Part shown: in pieces, positions 35,564-48,239 of the stretch
Layout: each line of letters begins with the position of its first letter
How positions within the stretch are numbered: position 1 is the stretch's first letter
NCBI RefSeq assembly: GCF_004001325.1
Contig: NZ_AP018722.1
Location: 1,116,001-1,180,000 of the forward strand
Origin: Thiomicrorhabdus aquaedulcis
GTDB lineage: Bacteria; Pseudomonadota; Gammaproteobacteria; Thiomicrospirales; Thiomicrospiraceae
Reading direction: 5' to 3'
Length of the DNA: 64,000 nt
Program-made: the position numbers and the translations under genes
The notes under the pieces: generated by a model
Seen by the model: only the letters and a program-made list of their open reading frames with translations
Told to the model about the DNA's origin: nothing
The model's database searches: none

Positions 35564-36409
35564 ATGAAGCAGTTAAAGAAAATAATCACACTTAGTGCAT
35601 TCGCCATGGTGTTAAGTTTTTACAACTTAGCCGGCTTTGCTAAAGATTTTAAAGTAGGCGAAACCGTGTTTGTGGCTTTTCCAGAAGCCAATATAAAAGA
35701 CGATGCTTTCATTATAGGTAAGGTCACTCAGATTACCCCTAAAGGAGATTATCAAATTTCGGTTATCGATTACGTTAAGGGGCATGATTACGGTGTGTCT
35801 TGTGTACCTATGGTTAAAAACCAGGGCAACCAAGGGTATGGCGAGGGCTGGAGTGTCTGGACAGACACTAAAAATCTTGACAATAAGGCTATTGAATACA
35901 GAGTCGCTAAAGAAAATGTTTTAAATTTAATTTATGGCAAACAGTATTTCATCGAACGCAATAATTTATACATTGTGTTTGGGCGCTGGAAGTCGGATGC
36001 TCCAATGTTAACGATTGAACGTCTGGAACGCGCTAAAAGCGAAGCTGTTAGTATTCAAATGAGCGATTTAAACGATGCGTTTGATATAGCCATGTTGCAC
36101 CGCGCCAGTTTTTACGGGGACTTTGGCCGGCCATTTTTACAGTTTGAAACCATTGAGCCACTTAATAAACTGCTTGAAACTGTTGGGGCTTTGTTGGCCA
36201 GTGATCCGGTGTTAAAAGATTTATGGCAAGAAAAATCTCGTGATTGGCCAACTATTTCAAAAAATACTCGGCACTATTTTTTAATTGAAGCCATTGACAA
36301 GTCACTTGCCGACGCTCAATCACAGCTATATAAAGAAGGGGTTGAACAAGCCGATGCGGCGCAGTTGGCGGCACTTAAAGCAAAATTAACAGGCCTACAA
36401 AGAAAGTAG
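35564..36409 (+). CDS. Exported protein of unknown function
   Basis: The 281-residue protein has a signal peptide (cleavage after GFA, near residue 26), a predicted small beta-domain at 30-80 (FKVGETVFVAFPEANIKDDAF) and an alpha-helical C-terminal half. I recognise no family. GAGGCGATGAG gives the ribosome site. The 33-bp gap to the uspA gene suggests co-transcription. It ends at a strong terminator. Confidence 0.65.
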   Translation: MKQLKKIITLSAFAMVLSFYNLAGFAKDFKVGETVFVAFPEANIKDDAFIIGKVTQITPKGDYQISVIDYVKGHDYGVSCVPMVKNQGNQGYGEGWSVWTDTKNLDNKAIEYRVAKENVLNLIYGKQYFIERNNLYIVFGRWKSDAPMLTIERLERAKSEAVSIQMSDLNDAFDIAMLHRASFYGDFGRPFLQFETIEPLNKLLETVGALLASDPVLKDLWQEKSRDWPTISKNTRHYFLIEAIDKSLADAQSQLYKEGVEQADAAQLAALKAKLTGLQRK

Positions 36410-36467
36410 AAAGAAAATAAAAATAAAAAATAAAAATAAAGAAGATAGTTTGGTCAATAGTGAGCTT

Positions 36468-36505
36468 AAAAAGGCCTTAAGGCACCTCTATTAAAAGGCC
36501 TTTTT
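36468..36505. terminator. Bidirectional terminator
   Basis: AAAAAGGCC and GGCCTTTTT form the stem, with A and T tracts on both sides, between the exported-protein gene and the cytochrome gene. Confidence 0.8.
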
Positions 36506-36526
36506 GCGACATTGCCAAAGGTGTGT

Positions 36527-36804
36527 TTAAGGTTTGGGGTGTTTGTAATAAGTGTTGTTTAAATAATCTGATAATTGGGCAATTTCATCTTCAAACATAC
36601 CCGTGTTTAAGTTGTCGCTGCAAAATTGAACTGTTTTTTCTAACTTAGCATACGAATTCGATTTTTAGGATCGTACGGTTGAGCGGCATGGCATTTCATG
36701 CAGTCGGCTTTCTTATGCAAAACTTCACCAGGATGAGGCTCGGCAAAACTTGCTTGGCTAAAAAGTAATGTACTAAAAGTAATCAACATCGCGCGTTTTT
36801 TCAT
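36527..36804 (-). pseudogene. Small monoheme c-type cytochrome broken by one homopolymer frameshift
   Basis: Reading from ATG at 36804 gives a signal peptide (MKKRAMLITFSTLLFSQASF) and a heme site CMKCH, then a stop. Adding one base to the T run at 36662-36666 (A run on the coding strand) continues as SYAKLEKTVQFCSDNLNTGM ... YYKHPKP for 92 residues in total. The C-terminal part has no second heme motif. It would be a periplasmic electron carrier. It is too disrupted to be obvious as a single open frame; one lesion, probably a sequencing error. Confidence 0.75.
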
Positions 36805-36988
36805 GTGAAACTCCAGAGTTGTTTAGGGTTAGATAGGGCAGATGACCATTCACGTTTAAACCAAACTTTATTCTACTGAGTTTATGGTAAAGCGCGCACC
36901 AAAAAAATTGTGGCATGGCTTAAGTAAATTTATCACGATGCGAAAATTCCAGGTTTTAACTGGTTCGCACGCTATTTAAGGAAGTTTG

Positions 36989-38713
36989 ATGAGTGAATTA
37001 ACGTTTATTAAAGGCAAAGACGCCTGTTTAGAAATTTCAATTGCAAATATGCATCGTATTTTAAAAGACGCTGGGTTTCAAATTGTGGAGGCTTCTTGGT
37101 TAAATCCTGTGCCCAATATTCACTCGGTGCATATTTATGATGCGCGTTGCCCAGGCCTGTTTACCAATGGTAAAGGTACCAGCGCAAAATCTACTTTAGC
37201 CAGTGCGTTGGGTGAGTATTTAGAGCGTCTTTCAACTAATTATTTTTTCTCTGATTATTGGCTCGAAAACCCCAGTAAACCATCGAGCTTTTCTTGGTTG
37301 TATTATCCCAACGAAAAATCATTTACTCCCAGTCAGATTGAGTCGTGTTTAACCCCCAAATTGTGGCGTTTTTACGATGATAATAACGGTTTACAAGCCA
37401 ATGAATTACTGAGTTTTAATGATTCGCAAGCCAATATTAGAGCTGTTGCCATGCAGGGCGTTTTTTCGGGAGATACTGTGTATTTTCCAATGAATTTGTT
37501 CAGTAATTTATACGCCAGTAATGGGCTATCTGCAGGTAATAATGCATTAGAGGCTAGGGTTCAGGGATTGTCTGAAGTGTTTGAACGCTGGGTAAAAAAC
37601 AAAATATTACGTGAAAACCTGTGTTTGCCTGTGGTGCCCGAAGCGGTGGTGCAAAATTATCCTGCGGTGGTTGAGGCAATGGCGGCTTTACAAGAAGAAG
37701 GCATTAGTTTGTCCATTCGTGATGCCTCGCTAGGCGGGCAATTTCCGGTGATAAATGTAACTTTGTTCGAGCAGAAAACGGGGCGTTGCTTCGCCTCGTT
37801 TGGCGCGCATCCATTGTTTGAAGTGGCTCTAGAACGAACCTTGACCGAGTCATTGCAAGGCCGAAAACTAGGCGATTTAGATGGTTTTCAGGTGCCTGTT
37901 TTTGACGCTTTCGCCGTGGCTGAAGACGAAAATATAGAAAATCATTTTATTGATTCGAGCGGTTTGATTCATGCTCACTTTGTTTCAAATGATTTTGATT
38001 TTGAATTTACGCCTTGGGATTTTGCCGGTACCACCGAAGAACAGTGGCAAGCCTTGTGCGCCATGGTAAAAGCGCAAGGTGCCGAAATTTATTTGGCTGA
38101 TTACAATCATTATGATTTTGCCGCTTGTCGTCTTGTGGTGCCCGGCATGTCCGAAATTTATCCACGCACAGAGCTTCTTGATAGCAATCAAAACACGGGT
38201 AGAGAAGTGCGCGAAGCATTACTAAACTTACCACACAGCCAAGATTACTCTGGCTTGGTCGATTTGCTAGACGATTTAGGTTTGAGTGACCATCAGGGCG
38301 TGGCTTCTATTATTGGGTTAATGCCTGATCCTGGAACATTTTGGGCGCAGGTGAAAGTGATAGAGTTAAAGTTTTGGTGCTATTTAGCTTCGAAGCAATC
38401 AGAGTTGGCCCTAGAATCGGTGCAAGATGCACTCTATTTTATAGGTGAAAGTAGTGCGTTTATAAAACGATACCGAGCATTGCAGTTTTGTTTAGAAATG
38501 CATTTGGAAGGTGGTGAGGTTAATTACTTCTCAACCGAACAGCTGTTTGGCAAGTCTGATTCTGACCAGGCCTGGTCTAATATTGCAGGACAGCAGTTGT
38601 TTTGGGGTGAAGTGGTGGGCTTGGATATTTTTGAGACCAGTCAACGTCACCAGGCGTTGCTGTCTATTTATGAAAGCACTCAAGCCGTAAAAGCGGCCAG
38701 CATTGCAGTCTGA
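36989..38713 (+). CDS. ycaO: YcaO-domain protein (RimO accessory type)
   Basis: The 574-residue protein matches E. coli YcaO: an N-terminal YcaO ATP-binding domain with GKGTSAKSTLASALGEYLER and EARVQGLSEVFERWVKNKI, and a C-terminal TPR-like helical region. YcaO proteins activate amide backbones with ATP. E. coli YcaO has been linked to RimO-dependent methylthiolation of uS12. The ATG at 36989 has AAGGAAG upstream. The palindrome occurs twice in the gene (variant at 37148, exact at 38565). Confidence 0.9.
   Translation: MSELTFIKGKDACLEISIANMHRILKDAGFQIVEASWLNPVPNIHSVHIYDARCPGLFTNGKGTSAKSTLASALGEYLERLSTNYFFSDYWLENPSKPSSFSWLYYPNEKSFTPSQIESCLTPKLWRFYDDNNGLQANELLSFNDSQANIRAVAMQGVFSGDTVYFPMNLFSNLYASNGLSAGNNALEARVQGLSEVFERWVKNKILRENLCLPVVPEAVVQNYPAVVEAMAALQEEGISLSIRDASLGGQFPVINVTLFEQKTGRCFASFGAHPLFEVALERTLTESLQGRKLGDLDGFQVPVFDAFAVAEDENIENHFIDSSGLIHAHFVSNDFDFEFTPWDFAGTTEEQWQALCAMVKAQGAEIYLADYNHYDFAACRLVVPGMSEIYPRTELLDSNQNTGREVREALLNLPHSQDYSGLVDLLDDLGLSDHQGVASIIGLMPDPGTFWAQVKVIELKFWCYLASKQSELALESVQDALYFIGESSAFIKRYRALQFCLEMHLEGGEVNYFSTEQLFGKSDSDQAWSNIAGQQLFWGEVVGLDIFETSQRHQALLSIYESTQAVKAASIAV
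37148..37159. repeat. Palindrome variant CCCAGGCCTGTT
   Basis: Two mismatches; read CPGLF in ycaO. Confidence 0.5.
38565..38576. repeat. Palindrome ACCAGGCCTGGT, exact copy 9
   Basis: Read DQAWSN in ycaO; extended GACCAGGCCTGGTC. Confidence 0.9.
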
Positions 38714-38715
38714 TT

Positions 38716-38746
38716 GTGCGAAGGTTTTTTGTTGAAACCTTTGCAC
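38716..38746. terminator. Hairpin after ycaO built from two copies of the GTGCAAAGGT repeat
   Basis: GTGCGAAGGTTT (38716-38727) pairs with AAACCTTTGCAC (38735-38746) with one mismatch. No T run follows, so termination is possible but unproven. The arms are the recurring repeat half-element facing inward. Confidence 0.5.
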
Positions 38747-38790
38747 GTGTTAATAGTTGGCCGCAGTCTCTTTTGAGGCTGTAAATTTGC

Positions 38791-39531
38791 TTAAAAGTCG
38801 TATAAAACCGTCATGATGGTTTGGCCATCGGTTTTTTTATTGCCTTCAGCGGGTTGATCGTTGTGACGGTATTTGTACGCTAATTTAAGTTTTAAATGGT
38901 CGGCTAATTTCACTTTAAAACCCGTGTTGGTTTCGAGTTTGTTTTGTTCCTGACCCGCAAAATATAATGCGTCTTGAGCAAATGAGATTTGTTGATTGAT
39001 TTGATGGTTAAAGTCTATTTTGAGTCGGCCAATGGTTTGAGTTAAATCTTTTTCGCCCGAACGTTGGCTGTAATCAGTCGTTTGCTGTCCCAAACCCGCT
39101 TCAGCTGACAGTTGAGTGGTGGGCGTGTTAATAAATAAGCGCCCTAAACCAAATGTGACCAAGGCGTTTAAATCTATTTCTTCAAAACGGTCTTGTTCAA
39201 GACGGGATTGTGCAAAGCTGTAATAGCTACGCGCTTCGTTGTAAAAATGGTTGTATTGCGCATCGGCAATGTAGCGCTCTTGGGTTTGTAAGCTGTTTTC
39301 GGATTTATACGCGCCTTCAAATAACGATTTTATTTCATACACTTTTTGCACATAATTGAGTTTTAAAGCACCGTAAATGGCTGTGCTGGTGGTGTTGCCT
39401 GTGCTGTCGGTTAGACCAAATTCACCCGAACCGTTAAAGCCTGTTTGAGTGGTACTGGCCATAACCGAGGCTGAGCCAGTCAGCAGTGCAATAGATGAAA
39501 ATGCGCATAACACGCGGTGTTTAATGAGCAT
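38791..39531 (-). CDS. DUF481 outer-membrane protein (YdiY-like)
   Basis: The 246-residue protein has a signal peptide (to about residue 25) and alternating strands ending in an aromatic residue (TVLYDF), as expected of an outer-membrane beta barrel. TGFNGSGEFGLTDSTGNT and the LKLAYKYRHNDQ stretch fit DUF481/YdiY salt-induced proteins. Function unknown. It is convergent with ycaO. Confidence 0.82.
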   Translation of the reverse strand: MLIKHRVLCAFSSIALLTGSASVMASTTQTGFNGSGEFGLTDSTGNTTSTAIYGALKLNYVQKVYEIKSLFEGAYKSENSLQTQERYIADAQYNHFYNEARSYYSFAQSRLEQDRFEEIDLNALVTFGLGRLFINTPTTQLSAEAGLGQQTTDYSQRSGEKDLTQTIGRLKIDFNHQINQQISFAQDALYFAGQEQNKLETNTGFKVKLADHLKLKLAYKYRHNDQPAEGNKKTDGQTIMTVLYDF

Positions 39532-39745
39532 AATAAAAGCCTAAAAAGTGAATAATTGGGCACCATGGTAACAATCTACCGCAAAATATCAACCCACCTT
39601 ACTCGGCTTACGTGTAGGTTGCCATGTGTCTTACAACGTCATTTAATCGCTTTAAAAGACAAAAACATGGCTAATCCATACACATAAAGTCTAAGTTTGC
39701 TAAAATAAGCATAATTTGTAATTTAACGGATAAGACGGTAAACGT

Positions 39746-40699
39746 ATGAAACTGGATTTTTTAGATTTTGAACAGCCTATTGCTGAGCTTGAGGCAAAAA
39801 TAGAAGAGTTACGCCACATGGATGGTGGTGACATGAATATTTTGCAAGAAGTGTCTGCGCTTGAGCAAAAAAGTAAGACGCTGACTCAAACCATTTTTAA
39901 AAAGCTCACAGATGTGCAAATTGCTAAGATTTCACGCCATCCACAACGTCCTTATGCGCTGGATTACATTAACGCCATTTTTACCGACTTTAAAGAGTTG
40001 CACGGCGATCGAGCGTTTGCTGATGACGAAGCCATTGTCGGTGGTTTAGCTCGTTTAGACGGTCAAAGTATCGTAATCATTGCCCAAGAAAAAGGCCGTG
40101 ACACTAAAGAAAAAATTAGACGTAACTTTGGCATGCCACGCCCTGAGGGTTATCGCAAAGCATTACGCTTAATGAAAATGGCCGAACGTTTTCATCTGCC
40201 TTTGCTTACTTTTATTGATACACCCGGTGCATACCCAGGTATAAACGCAGAAGAGCGCGGTCAAAGTGAAGCGATAGCGCGTAACTTAATTGAAATGGCC
40301 GAATTAAAAGTGCCTATTATTTGTACTGTAATTGGTGAAGGCGGTTCTGGCGGTGCATTGGCTATTGGGGTAGGGGACGTCACTATGATGATGGAGTTTA
40401 GCACCTATTCGGTCATTTCTCCTGAGGGGTGTGCTTCTATTTTGTGGAAAAACGCCGCCAATGCACCCGACGCCGCAGAGGCTTTAGGCATTACCGCACC
40501 GCGTTTAAAAACCTTGGGTTTGGTTGATCAAATTATTCCAGAGCCTTTGGGTGGGGCGCATCGAGATCATGCTATGTCTGCGCAAAACCTCAAAACTGCA
40601 CTATTAGCTCAATTAAATGGCATTAAAACCAAGCCAATTGACGCATTGCTAGAACAGCGCTATCAGCGCTACATGAATTATGGCAATTTTGAAGTTTAA
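39746..40699 (+). CDS. accA: Acetyl-CoA carboxylase carboxyltransferase subunit alpha
   Basis: The 317-residue AccA forms the carboxyltransferase with AccD in the first step of fatty acid synthesis. [17 protein letters not shown] [32 protein letters not shown] and [11 protein letters not shown] are diagnostic. The length is standard. A hairpin follows the stop, then tilS. Confidence 0.97.
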   Translation: MKLDFLDFEQPIAELEAKIEELRHMDGGDMNILQEVSALEQKSKTLTQTIFKKLTDVQIAKISRHPQRPYALDYINAIFTDFKELHGDRAFADDEAIVGGLARLDGQSIVIIAQEKGRDTKEKIRRNFGMPRPEGYRKALRLMKMAERFHLPLLTFIDTPGAYPGINAEERGQSEAIARNLIEMAELKVPIICTVIGEGGSGGALAIGVGDVTMMMEFSTYSVISPEGCASILWKNAANAPDAAEALGITAPRLKTLGLVDQIIPEPLGGAHRDHAMSAQNLKTALLAQLNGIKTKPIDALLEQRYQRYMNYGNFEV

Positions 40700-40707
40700 A
40701 TTTGTTT

Positions 40708-40740
40708 AAAGCGTGCTTAAATATCGTTTAAACACGCTTT
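40708..40740 (+). terminator. Hairpin between accA and tilS
   Basis: AAAGCGTG pairs with CACGCTTT over a 17-base AT-rich loop, without a T run. A palindrome copy starts 2 bp after it. Confidence 0.5.
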
Positions 40741-40741
40741 G

Positions 40742-40753
40742 ACCAGGCCTGGT
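40742..40753. repeat. Palindrome ACCAGGCCTGGT, exact copy 10
   Basis: Its last two bases are the first two of the tilS GTG start codon (40752-40754). Confidence 0.9.
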
Positions 40754-42263
40754 GAACACGTTGCTTTCAAAATTTATTCGTGACTTTATCCAAGACACAG
40801 TCCAACAACTTCCAATAGATGCACGTGTGTGCGTTGGGTTTAGCGGTGGGCTAGACTCCACTGTTTTATTGCACTTGCTAAGTCAGGAACCCGAAATAAA
40901 ACAGCGGTTGTACGCTTGCTATATTCACCATGGATTGCATGTTGAAGCGTCGGTTTGGCAAGCGCATTGTTACCAAGTGTGTAAAACCCTTAATGTGCCG
41001 TTTAGTGCTGTCGCAATTCAGCTGGAAGCGCAGCCAAAAATGGGCATTGAGGCGGCGGCTCGCACTTTGCGTTACAGAGCCTTGGTTGAGCAATTAAGCG
41101 GTGAGCACGATGTGCTTTTAACCGGTCATCACCAAAGAGATCAAGCTGAAACCGTGTTGCTTAATATGCTGCGCGGCAGTGGCGTAAAAGGTTTGGCGGG
41201 GATGGCATTGTCTCGAAATCTTACCATTGGCACGCGCACCGTTAAGTTACATCGTCCTTTATTAAATGCACCTTTTAGCGCGCTGCAAGAGTTTGCACAA
41301 GCCCATAAGCTAACTTGGGTTGAAGACTCTTCTAACCAGTCCAATGATTTTAAGCGTAATTTTGTGCGAAACCAGGTGTTGCCTTTGTTGCATCAACAAT
41401 GGCCAAGCTCTCAAAATACCCTGGCGCGAACGGCGCAAAACTTGCAAGAAAGTAGCGCATTATTAGACCGTTTAGCCAAAATTGATTTAAACCAGGCCTG
41501 GTCAAATCCTTTTTATATTGATTTAAGCGTCTTGTCACAGGCTGAAACTGCTAATGGCACTCTAGACTGGGCTGGACAAAAAAACGCTCTTCGGTTTTGG
41601 TTTTGGACGCATCACCGTATTATTTTGCTGTCGCATCATTATGAGTGGATTAACCGTGTGATGAGTGCTCAAGGGGATGGAAAAAAGAACGCGTTTAGCT
41701 GCGTTTTATCTCAAGGTGAATTGCGATTTTATCAAACTCGATTGTATTTTTTGTCAACTGCAAGACTGTCGAGCAACAAATTAAGTTTAAGCTTAGCGCA
41801 AGCGTTACAGCGATTAAATCGTCCTGTTTTTTTACAAAACCACGAGAGTGATGTGCTTACCGGAGATATTGTTGAAAATGAGTATGCGTTTTACCTAAGC
41901 AAATCACAGTGGTTAGCTGGGAATGAATCATCTGATGAGTTAATGACAAATTTGTCTATTCTCGATTTAGACAGTGTTCGCGCCCAGCCTGATTTAGCAG
42001 AGCAGTTAAATACGCACAGATTAAAGCGATTTTTTCAAACACAGTGCATTCCAGTATGGGAACGTTCGGCTTGGCCTGTTTTGGTTATGAATCAATGCGT
42101 TATATCGGTTTTAGGATGTAAAAAGTCGCTTAAATCAGGTAGCTTTAAGTGTACAGACCCCAATTTTAAAGTGTTAAACGAGGGTTTTTTGCATGATCAG
42201 ACCCAACGCGTAATCCTTAAATTAAATCAACATGAGCGTTTGCAATTGCTGACGATTGATTGA
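40752..42263 (+). CDS. tilS: tRNA(Ile)-lysidine synthase
   Basis: TilS puts lysine on C34 of tRNA-Ile2 so that AUA is read correctly. The 503-residue protein has the PP-loop FSGGLDSTVLL, HHGLHVEAS, GHHQRDQAET and the NxxxRNFVRNQVLP block, then the long C-terminal RNA-binding domain. The GTG at 40752 lies in the palindrome; the next Met is far downstream, so this start is likely. It carries a second exact palindrome at 41491. Confidence 0.92.
   Translation: MNTLLSKFIRDFIQDTVQQLPIDARVCVGFSGGLDSTVLLHLLSQEPEIKQRLYACYIHHGLHVEASVWQAHCYQVCKTLNVPFSAVAIQLEAQPKMGIEAAARTLRYRALVEQLSGEHDVLLTGHHQRDQAETVLLNMLRGSGVKGLAGMALSRNLTIGTRTVKLHRPLLNAPFSALQEFAQAHKLTWVEDSSNQSNDFKRNFVRNQVLPLLHQQWPSSQNTLARTAQNLQESSALLDRLAKIDLNQAWSNPFYIDLSVLSQAETANGTLDWAGQKNALRFWFWTHHRIILLSHHYEWINRVMSAQGDGKKNAFSCVLSQGELRFYQTRLYFLSTARLSSNKLSLSLAQALQRLNRPVFLQNHESDVLTGDIVENEYAFYLSKSQWLAGNESSDELMTNLSILDLDSVRAQPDLAEQLNTHRLKRFFQTQCIPVWERSAWPVLVMNQCVISVLGCKKSLKSGSFKCTDPNFKVLNEGFLHDQTQRVILKLNQHERLQLLTID
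41491..41502. repeat. Palindrome ACCAGGCCTGGT, exact copy 11
   Basis: Read NQAWSN in tilS. Confidence 0.9.
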
Positions 42264-42423
42264 CGTTCAATTGGTTTTAGGGTCGTTTGCGGCTAATTTG
42301 ACGTTCAAATTGGGCGGCAACGCGGTAAATAGCGTTGCCCAAAAGGTCGTTTTCAGCTATAATTTTTTTCCATTCTGATCAATCAAATCCTTGATTTCAA
42401 AACCTTCAAATAAGTGTGACTAG

Positions 42424-44061
<1,638 letters not shown>

Positions 44062-44062
44062 G

Positions 44063-44898
44063 ATGAAATTATGTGGGTTTGATGTTGGCATTGACCAACC
44101 ATTTTTTTGATTGCTGGACCTTGTGTCATTGAATCAGAGCAGTTGGCTATTGACACCGCAGGTCAGTTAAAAGAGATGGCTGCGGCACTTGGGATACCGT
44201 TTATTTTTAAGTCGTCTTACGATAAAGCCAATCGTTCGTCTACCGCCAGTTTTCGTGGATTAGGCATTGACGAAGGGTTACGAATTTTGCAAAAGGTCAA
44301 AGATGAAATTGGTGTGCCGGTATTAACCGATGTGCATGAAGATACTCCGTTGGCTGAAGTGGCCTCGGTAGTGGATGTTATGCAAACCCCGGCTTTTTTA
44401 GTGCGCCAAACTAATTTTATTCAAAATGTATGTCGCCAAGGCATTCCGGTAAACATCAAAAAAGGCCAGTTTCAAGCGCCATGGGACATGGATCAAGTGG
44501 TGGCGAAAGCCCGTGAAGTGGGTAATGAGCACATTATGGTCTGTGATCGTGGCACTTCGTTTGGTTACAACACCTTGGTGTCGGACATGCGCGGTTTAGC
44601 GTCTATGCGCAGCACAGGTTGCCCCGTGGTATTTGATGCAACGCATTCTGTGCAACAACCGGGTGGACAAGGTACCACTTCGGGTGGTCAGCGTGAAATG
44701 GTTCCGGTGTTAGCGCGTGCAGCATTAGCGGCTGGCGTGGCCGGAATTTTTATGGAAACCCATCCCAATCCGCAAAAGGCGTTAAGCGATGGCCCTAATA
44801 TGTGGCCCTTAAATAACCTTAAGCCGTTGTTAGAAACCTTAAAAATGATTGATGACGTGGTTAAAAAGCAAGGCTTTATTGAAAGCAGTTTGCTTTAG
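44063..44898 (+). CDS. kdsA: 3-deoxy-8-phosphooctulonate synthase, interrupted by one homopolymer frameshift
   Basis: KdsA makes KDO-8-phosphate for lipopolysaccharide. From the ATG at 44063 the sequence reads [15 protein letters not shown] and then hits TGA. Adding one T to the 7-T run at 44102-44108 gives [20 protein letters not shown] in frame, and a 278-residue KdsA with [26 protein letters not shown] and [14 protein letters not shown]. The gene is normally essential, so a sequencing error is the likely cause. Without the fix the first possible start is TTG 44107, which drops the first strand. Confidence 0.93.
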
Positions 44899-44995
44899 TT
44901 TTGTTTATGGCGCACTTTAGCGCCTTTGCGTTAATCGTCACCCCTTTGTCATGCAACGTATTGTATTATCATCAAACTTAAATTATTAAAAATAG

Positions 44996-46288
<1,293 letters not shown>

Positions 46289-46318
46289 TACAATGCATGA
46301 CGGATTGGAGTGGCTAGT

Positions 46319-46644
46319 GTGAAAAAATTTACGTTGCACTGGCAATTCTAATTCTAATTTTACAGGTTCGCTTACTTTCGTCGGATGGCGGGGTAGGTGA
46401 ACTTTTGGCTCTACAAGAGCAGCTTAAAAGGCTAGAAACATCGTTAGAAAACCAACGTTTGGTGAATGCTCAATTAGAGATTCATGTTAAAGATTTGCAA
46501 ACACAAACGGCTGCGGTTGAAACTATTGCCCGTCAAACCCTTGGCATGGTCAAAAAAAATGAAGTGTTTATTAATGTTATAGAACTTCAAGCCGGTTCTA
46601 ATGAACTAAGTGAAACACCTTCTTCTGCTGAAACAATTGATTAA
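46319..46644 (+). CDS. ftsB: Cell division protein FtsB, interrupted by one homopolymer frameshift
   Basis: FtsB links FtsL and FtsQ in the divisome. The open frame from about 46322 encodes a membrane helix (IYVALAILILILQVRLL) and a coiled coil, but it has no start codon in place. Adding one A to the 6-A run at 46322-46327 puts it in frame with GTG at 46319 (GGAG 8 bp upstream): MKKIYVALAILI and a 108-residue FtsB. Position after eno is the standard location. Probably a sequencing error. Confidence 0.88.
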
Positions 46645-46714
46645 TTAAATTTCCTTTCTTTTCTTTCTGTATTTACTCAATTTGTTATTGGTGATGCCTC
46701 TATTTTTCGTTTTA

Positions 46715-47254
46715 TTATTTTCCTGGTGCTTTTAAAAAAACATTTACTGCGCCAACGCCGCCGTCTTTTTCGGGTGCACTGCAAAAAGCCAGTACGTTTT
46801 TAAGGCTTCTTAACTCTCGGTTTACACAATTTTTAAGGGCTGGAAAAGTGTCGTTTGAATTGTATCCTTTTCCGTGAATAAGTCGCACGTAGCGAAGTTG
46901 TTGCTGTGAGGCTTGTTTTATAAAATCATGAATAATTTCAACAGACTCTTCAACTATACAGCCATGCAAGTCCAAACTGCCTTGACAATTAAAGTCGCCT
47001 TTTCTTAGTTTGTTAAGTTCTTGCGTACGTACGCCTTTTTGCTGAAATAGCATGCAGTCAGCGGCTGTTAATGCAGGCAGATTGAGTAAATAGCTGTTTT
47101 TAGTATGTCGATTGTCTATCGATTCAGGGTTTAATAAGGCTTGACGATTACGTGCCTTAATCTTTTTTAAGGTAGCTTGCGTGGTGAGTTGCGTGTTTGG
47201 CGCGTTCACTTGTGCACTATTTGGGCGAGACTGATTTTGTTTAACTCCGGCCAT
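46715..47254 (-). CDS. Smr-domain protein (SmrA/YdaL-like)
   Basis: The 179-residue protein has a basic, low-complexity N-terminus (1-80) and a C-terminal Smr domain with LDLHGCIVEE, LIHGKGY and the GGVGAVNVFL end motif. Smr domains are nucleases that cut branched DNA or, in some proteins, stalled mRNAs. The ATG at 47254 is used, as the upstream TTG adds only three residues. It interrupts the usual ftsB-surE order. Confidence 0.85.
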   Translation of the reverse strand: MAGVKQNQSRPNSAQVNAPNTQLTTQATLKKIKARNRQALLNPESIDNRHTKNSYLLNLPALTAADCMLFQQKGVRTQELNKLRKGDFNCQGSLDLHGCIVEESVEIIHDFIKQASQQQLRYVRLIHGKGYNSNDTFPALKNCVNRELRSLKNVLAFCSAPEKDGGVGAVNVFLKAPGK

Positions 47255-47336
47255 TGCGCTCAAAATAAGGATTTATCTTCATCTGACTTCATGTAGGCTA
47301 TATAATTCTGCTGGTTATTAACGTTATTAAATAAGA

Positions 47337-47357
47337 TAGACCTTTGCACGAGTGGAG
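47337..47357. repeat. Solo end of the AGACCTTTGCACGAG repeat
   Basis: TAGACCTTTGCACGAGTGGA, 23 bp upstream of surE; GGAGG within its extension may serve as a ribosome site. Confidence 0.6.
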
Positions 47358-47379
47358 GTCCTTAAGAGTATTCTACCCG

Positions 47380-48168
47380 ATGAAAATTTTACTCTCCAAT
47401 GATGATGGTTATTTTGCACCAGGCATTCAAACTTTATTTACCGCGATTAAAGACCATGCGGTATTTGATCGCATGGTGTTGATTGCGCCAGAGCGTAATC
47501 GCAGTGCGGCCAGTAATTCATTAACGTTAACCGAGCCATTACGCATACAAGAACATTCACTGGCCTACGCGCATGCATCTTCAAGCCCTATTTGTCAGGT
47601 ATTTAGTGTTAATGGCACGCCGACGGATTGCGTACATTTGGGCATTAATGGCGCGTTAGAGTATGAACCCGATATTGTGATTTCGGGGATTAACGCCGGT
47701 GCTAACATGGGTGACGATGTATTGTATTCGGGAACTGTAGCGGCAGCGACCGAAGGGCGTTTTTTAGGCCGACCCTCGGTGGCAATCTCTTTGTGTGGTC
47801 ATCGGTATTTTGACACAGCCGCACAGGTTTTGCTGACAGTTTTGGCTGATCTGCCCAGCATGAATTTAAGAGCAGACACTATTTTAAATATTAATGTCCC
47901 CGATGTGCCGTTGTCGGAATTAAAAGGCCTTAAAATTACTCGTTTAGGGCGTCGTCATGTTTCAGAGCCGGTCGTAAAACAGCAGGATCCGCGTGGATTA
48001 CCCATTTTTTGGATAGGTCCGGCCGGAATAGCCGCTGATGCAGGTGAGGGAACGGATTTTTTTGCGATTGAACAAGGTTATGCCTCGATCACGCCATTAA
48101 AAATTGATTTAACCTGTTATGAAATGATGAATACTTTGCAGCAATGGCTGCCTAAAATTCACAGTTGA
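47380..48168 (+). CDS. surE: 5'/3'-nucleotidase SurE
   Basis: The 262-residue survival protein dephosphorylates nucleoside monophosphates. The metal site LLSNDDGYFAPG at the start and SGINAGANMGDDVLYSGTVAAA are diagnostic. The ATG at 47380 gives MKILLSNDDG. pcm follows after 185 bp, a common order. Confidence 0.95.
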   Translation: MKILLSNDDGYFAPGIQTLFTAIKDHAVFDRMVLIAPERNRSAASNSLTLTEPLRIQEHSLAYAHASSSPICQVFSVNGTPTDCVHLGINGALEYEPDIVISGINAGANMGDDVLYSGTVAAATEGRFLGRPSVAISLCGHRYFDTAAQVLLTVLADLPSMNLRADTILNINVPDVPLSELKGLKITRLGRRHVSEPVVKQQDPRGLPIFWIGPAGIAADAGEGTDFFAIEQGYASITPLKIDLTCYEMMNTLQQWLPKIHS

Positions 48169-48239
48169 TCTTTATAATCGATTTACAGTCGATTTACATT
48201 CGATTGTCTGGTAACTATATTTGTTAAATCCTTATGTTG

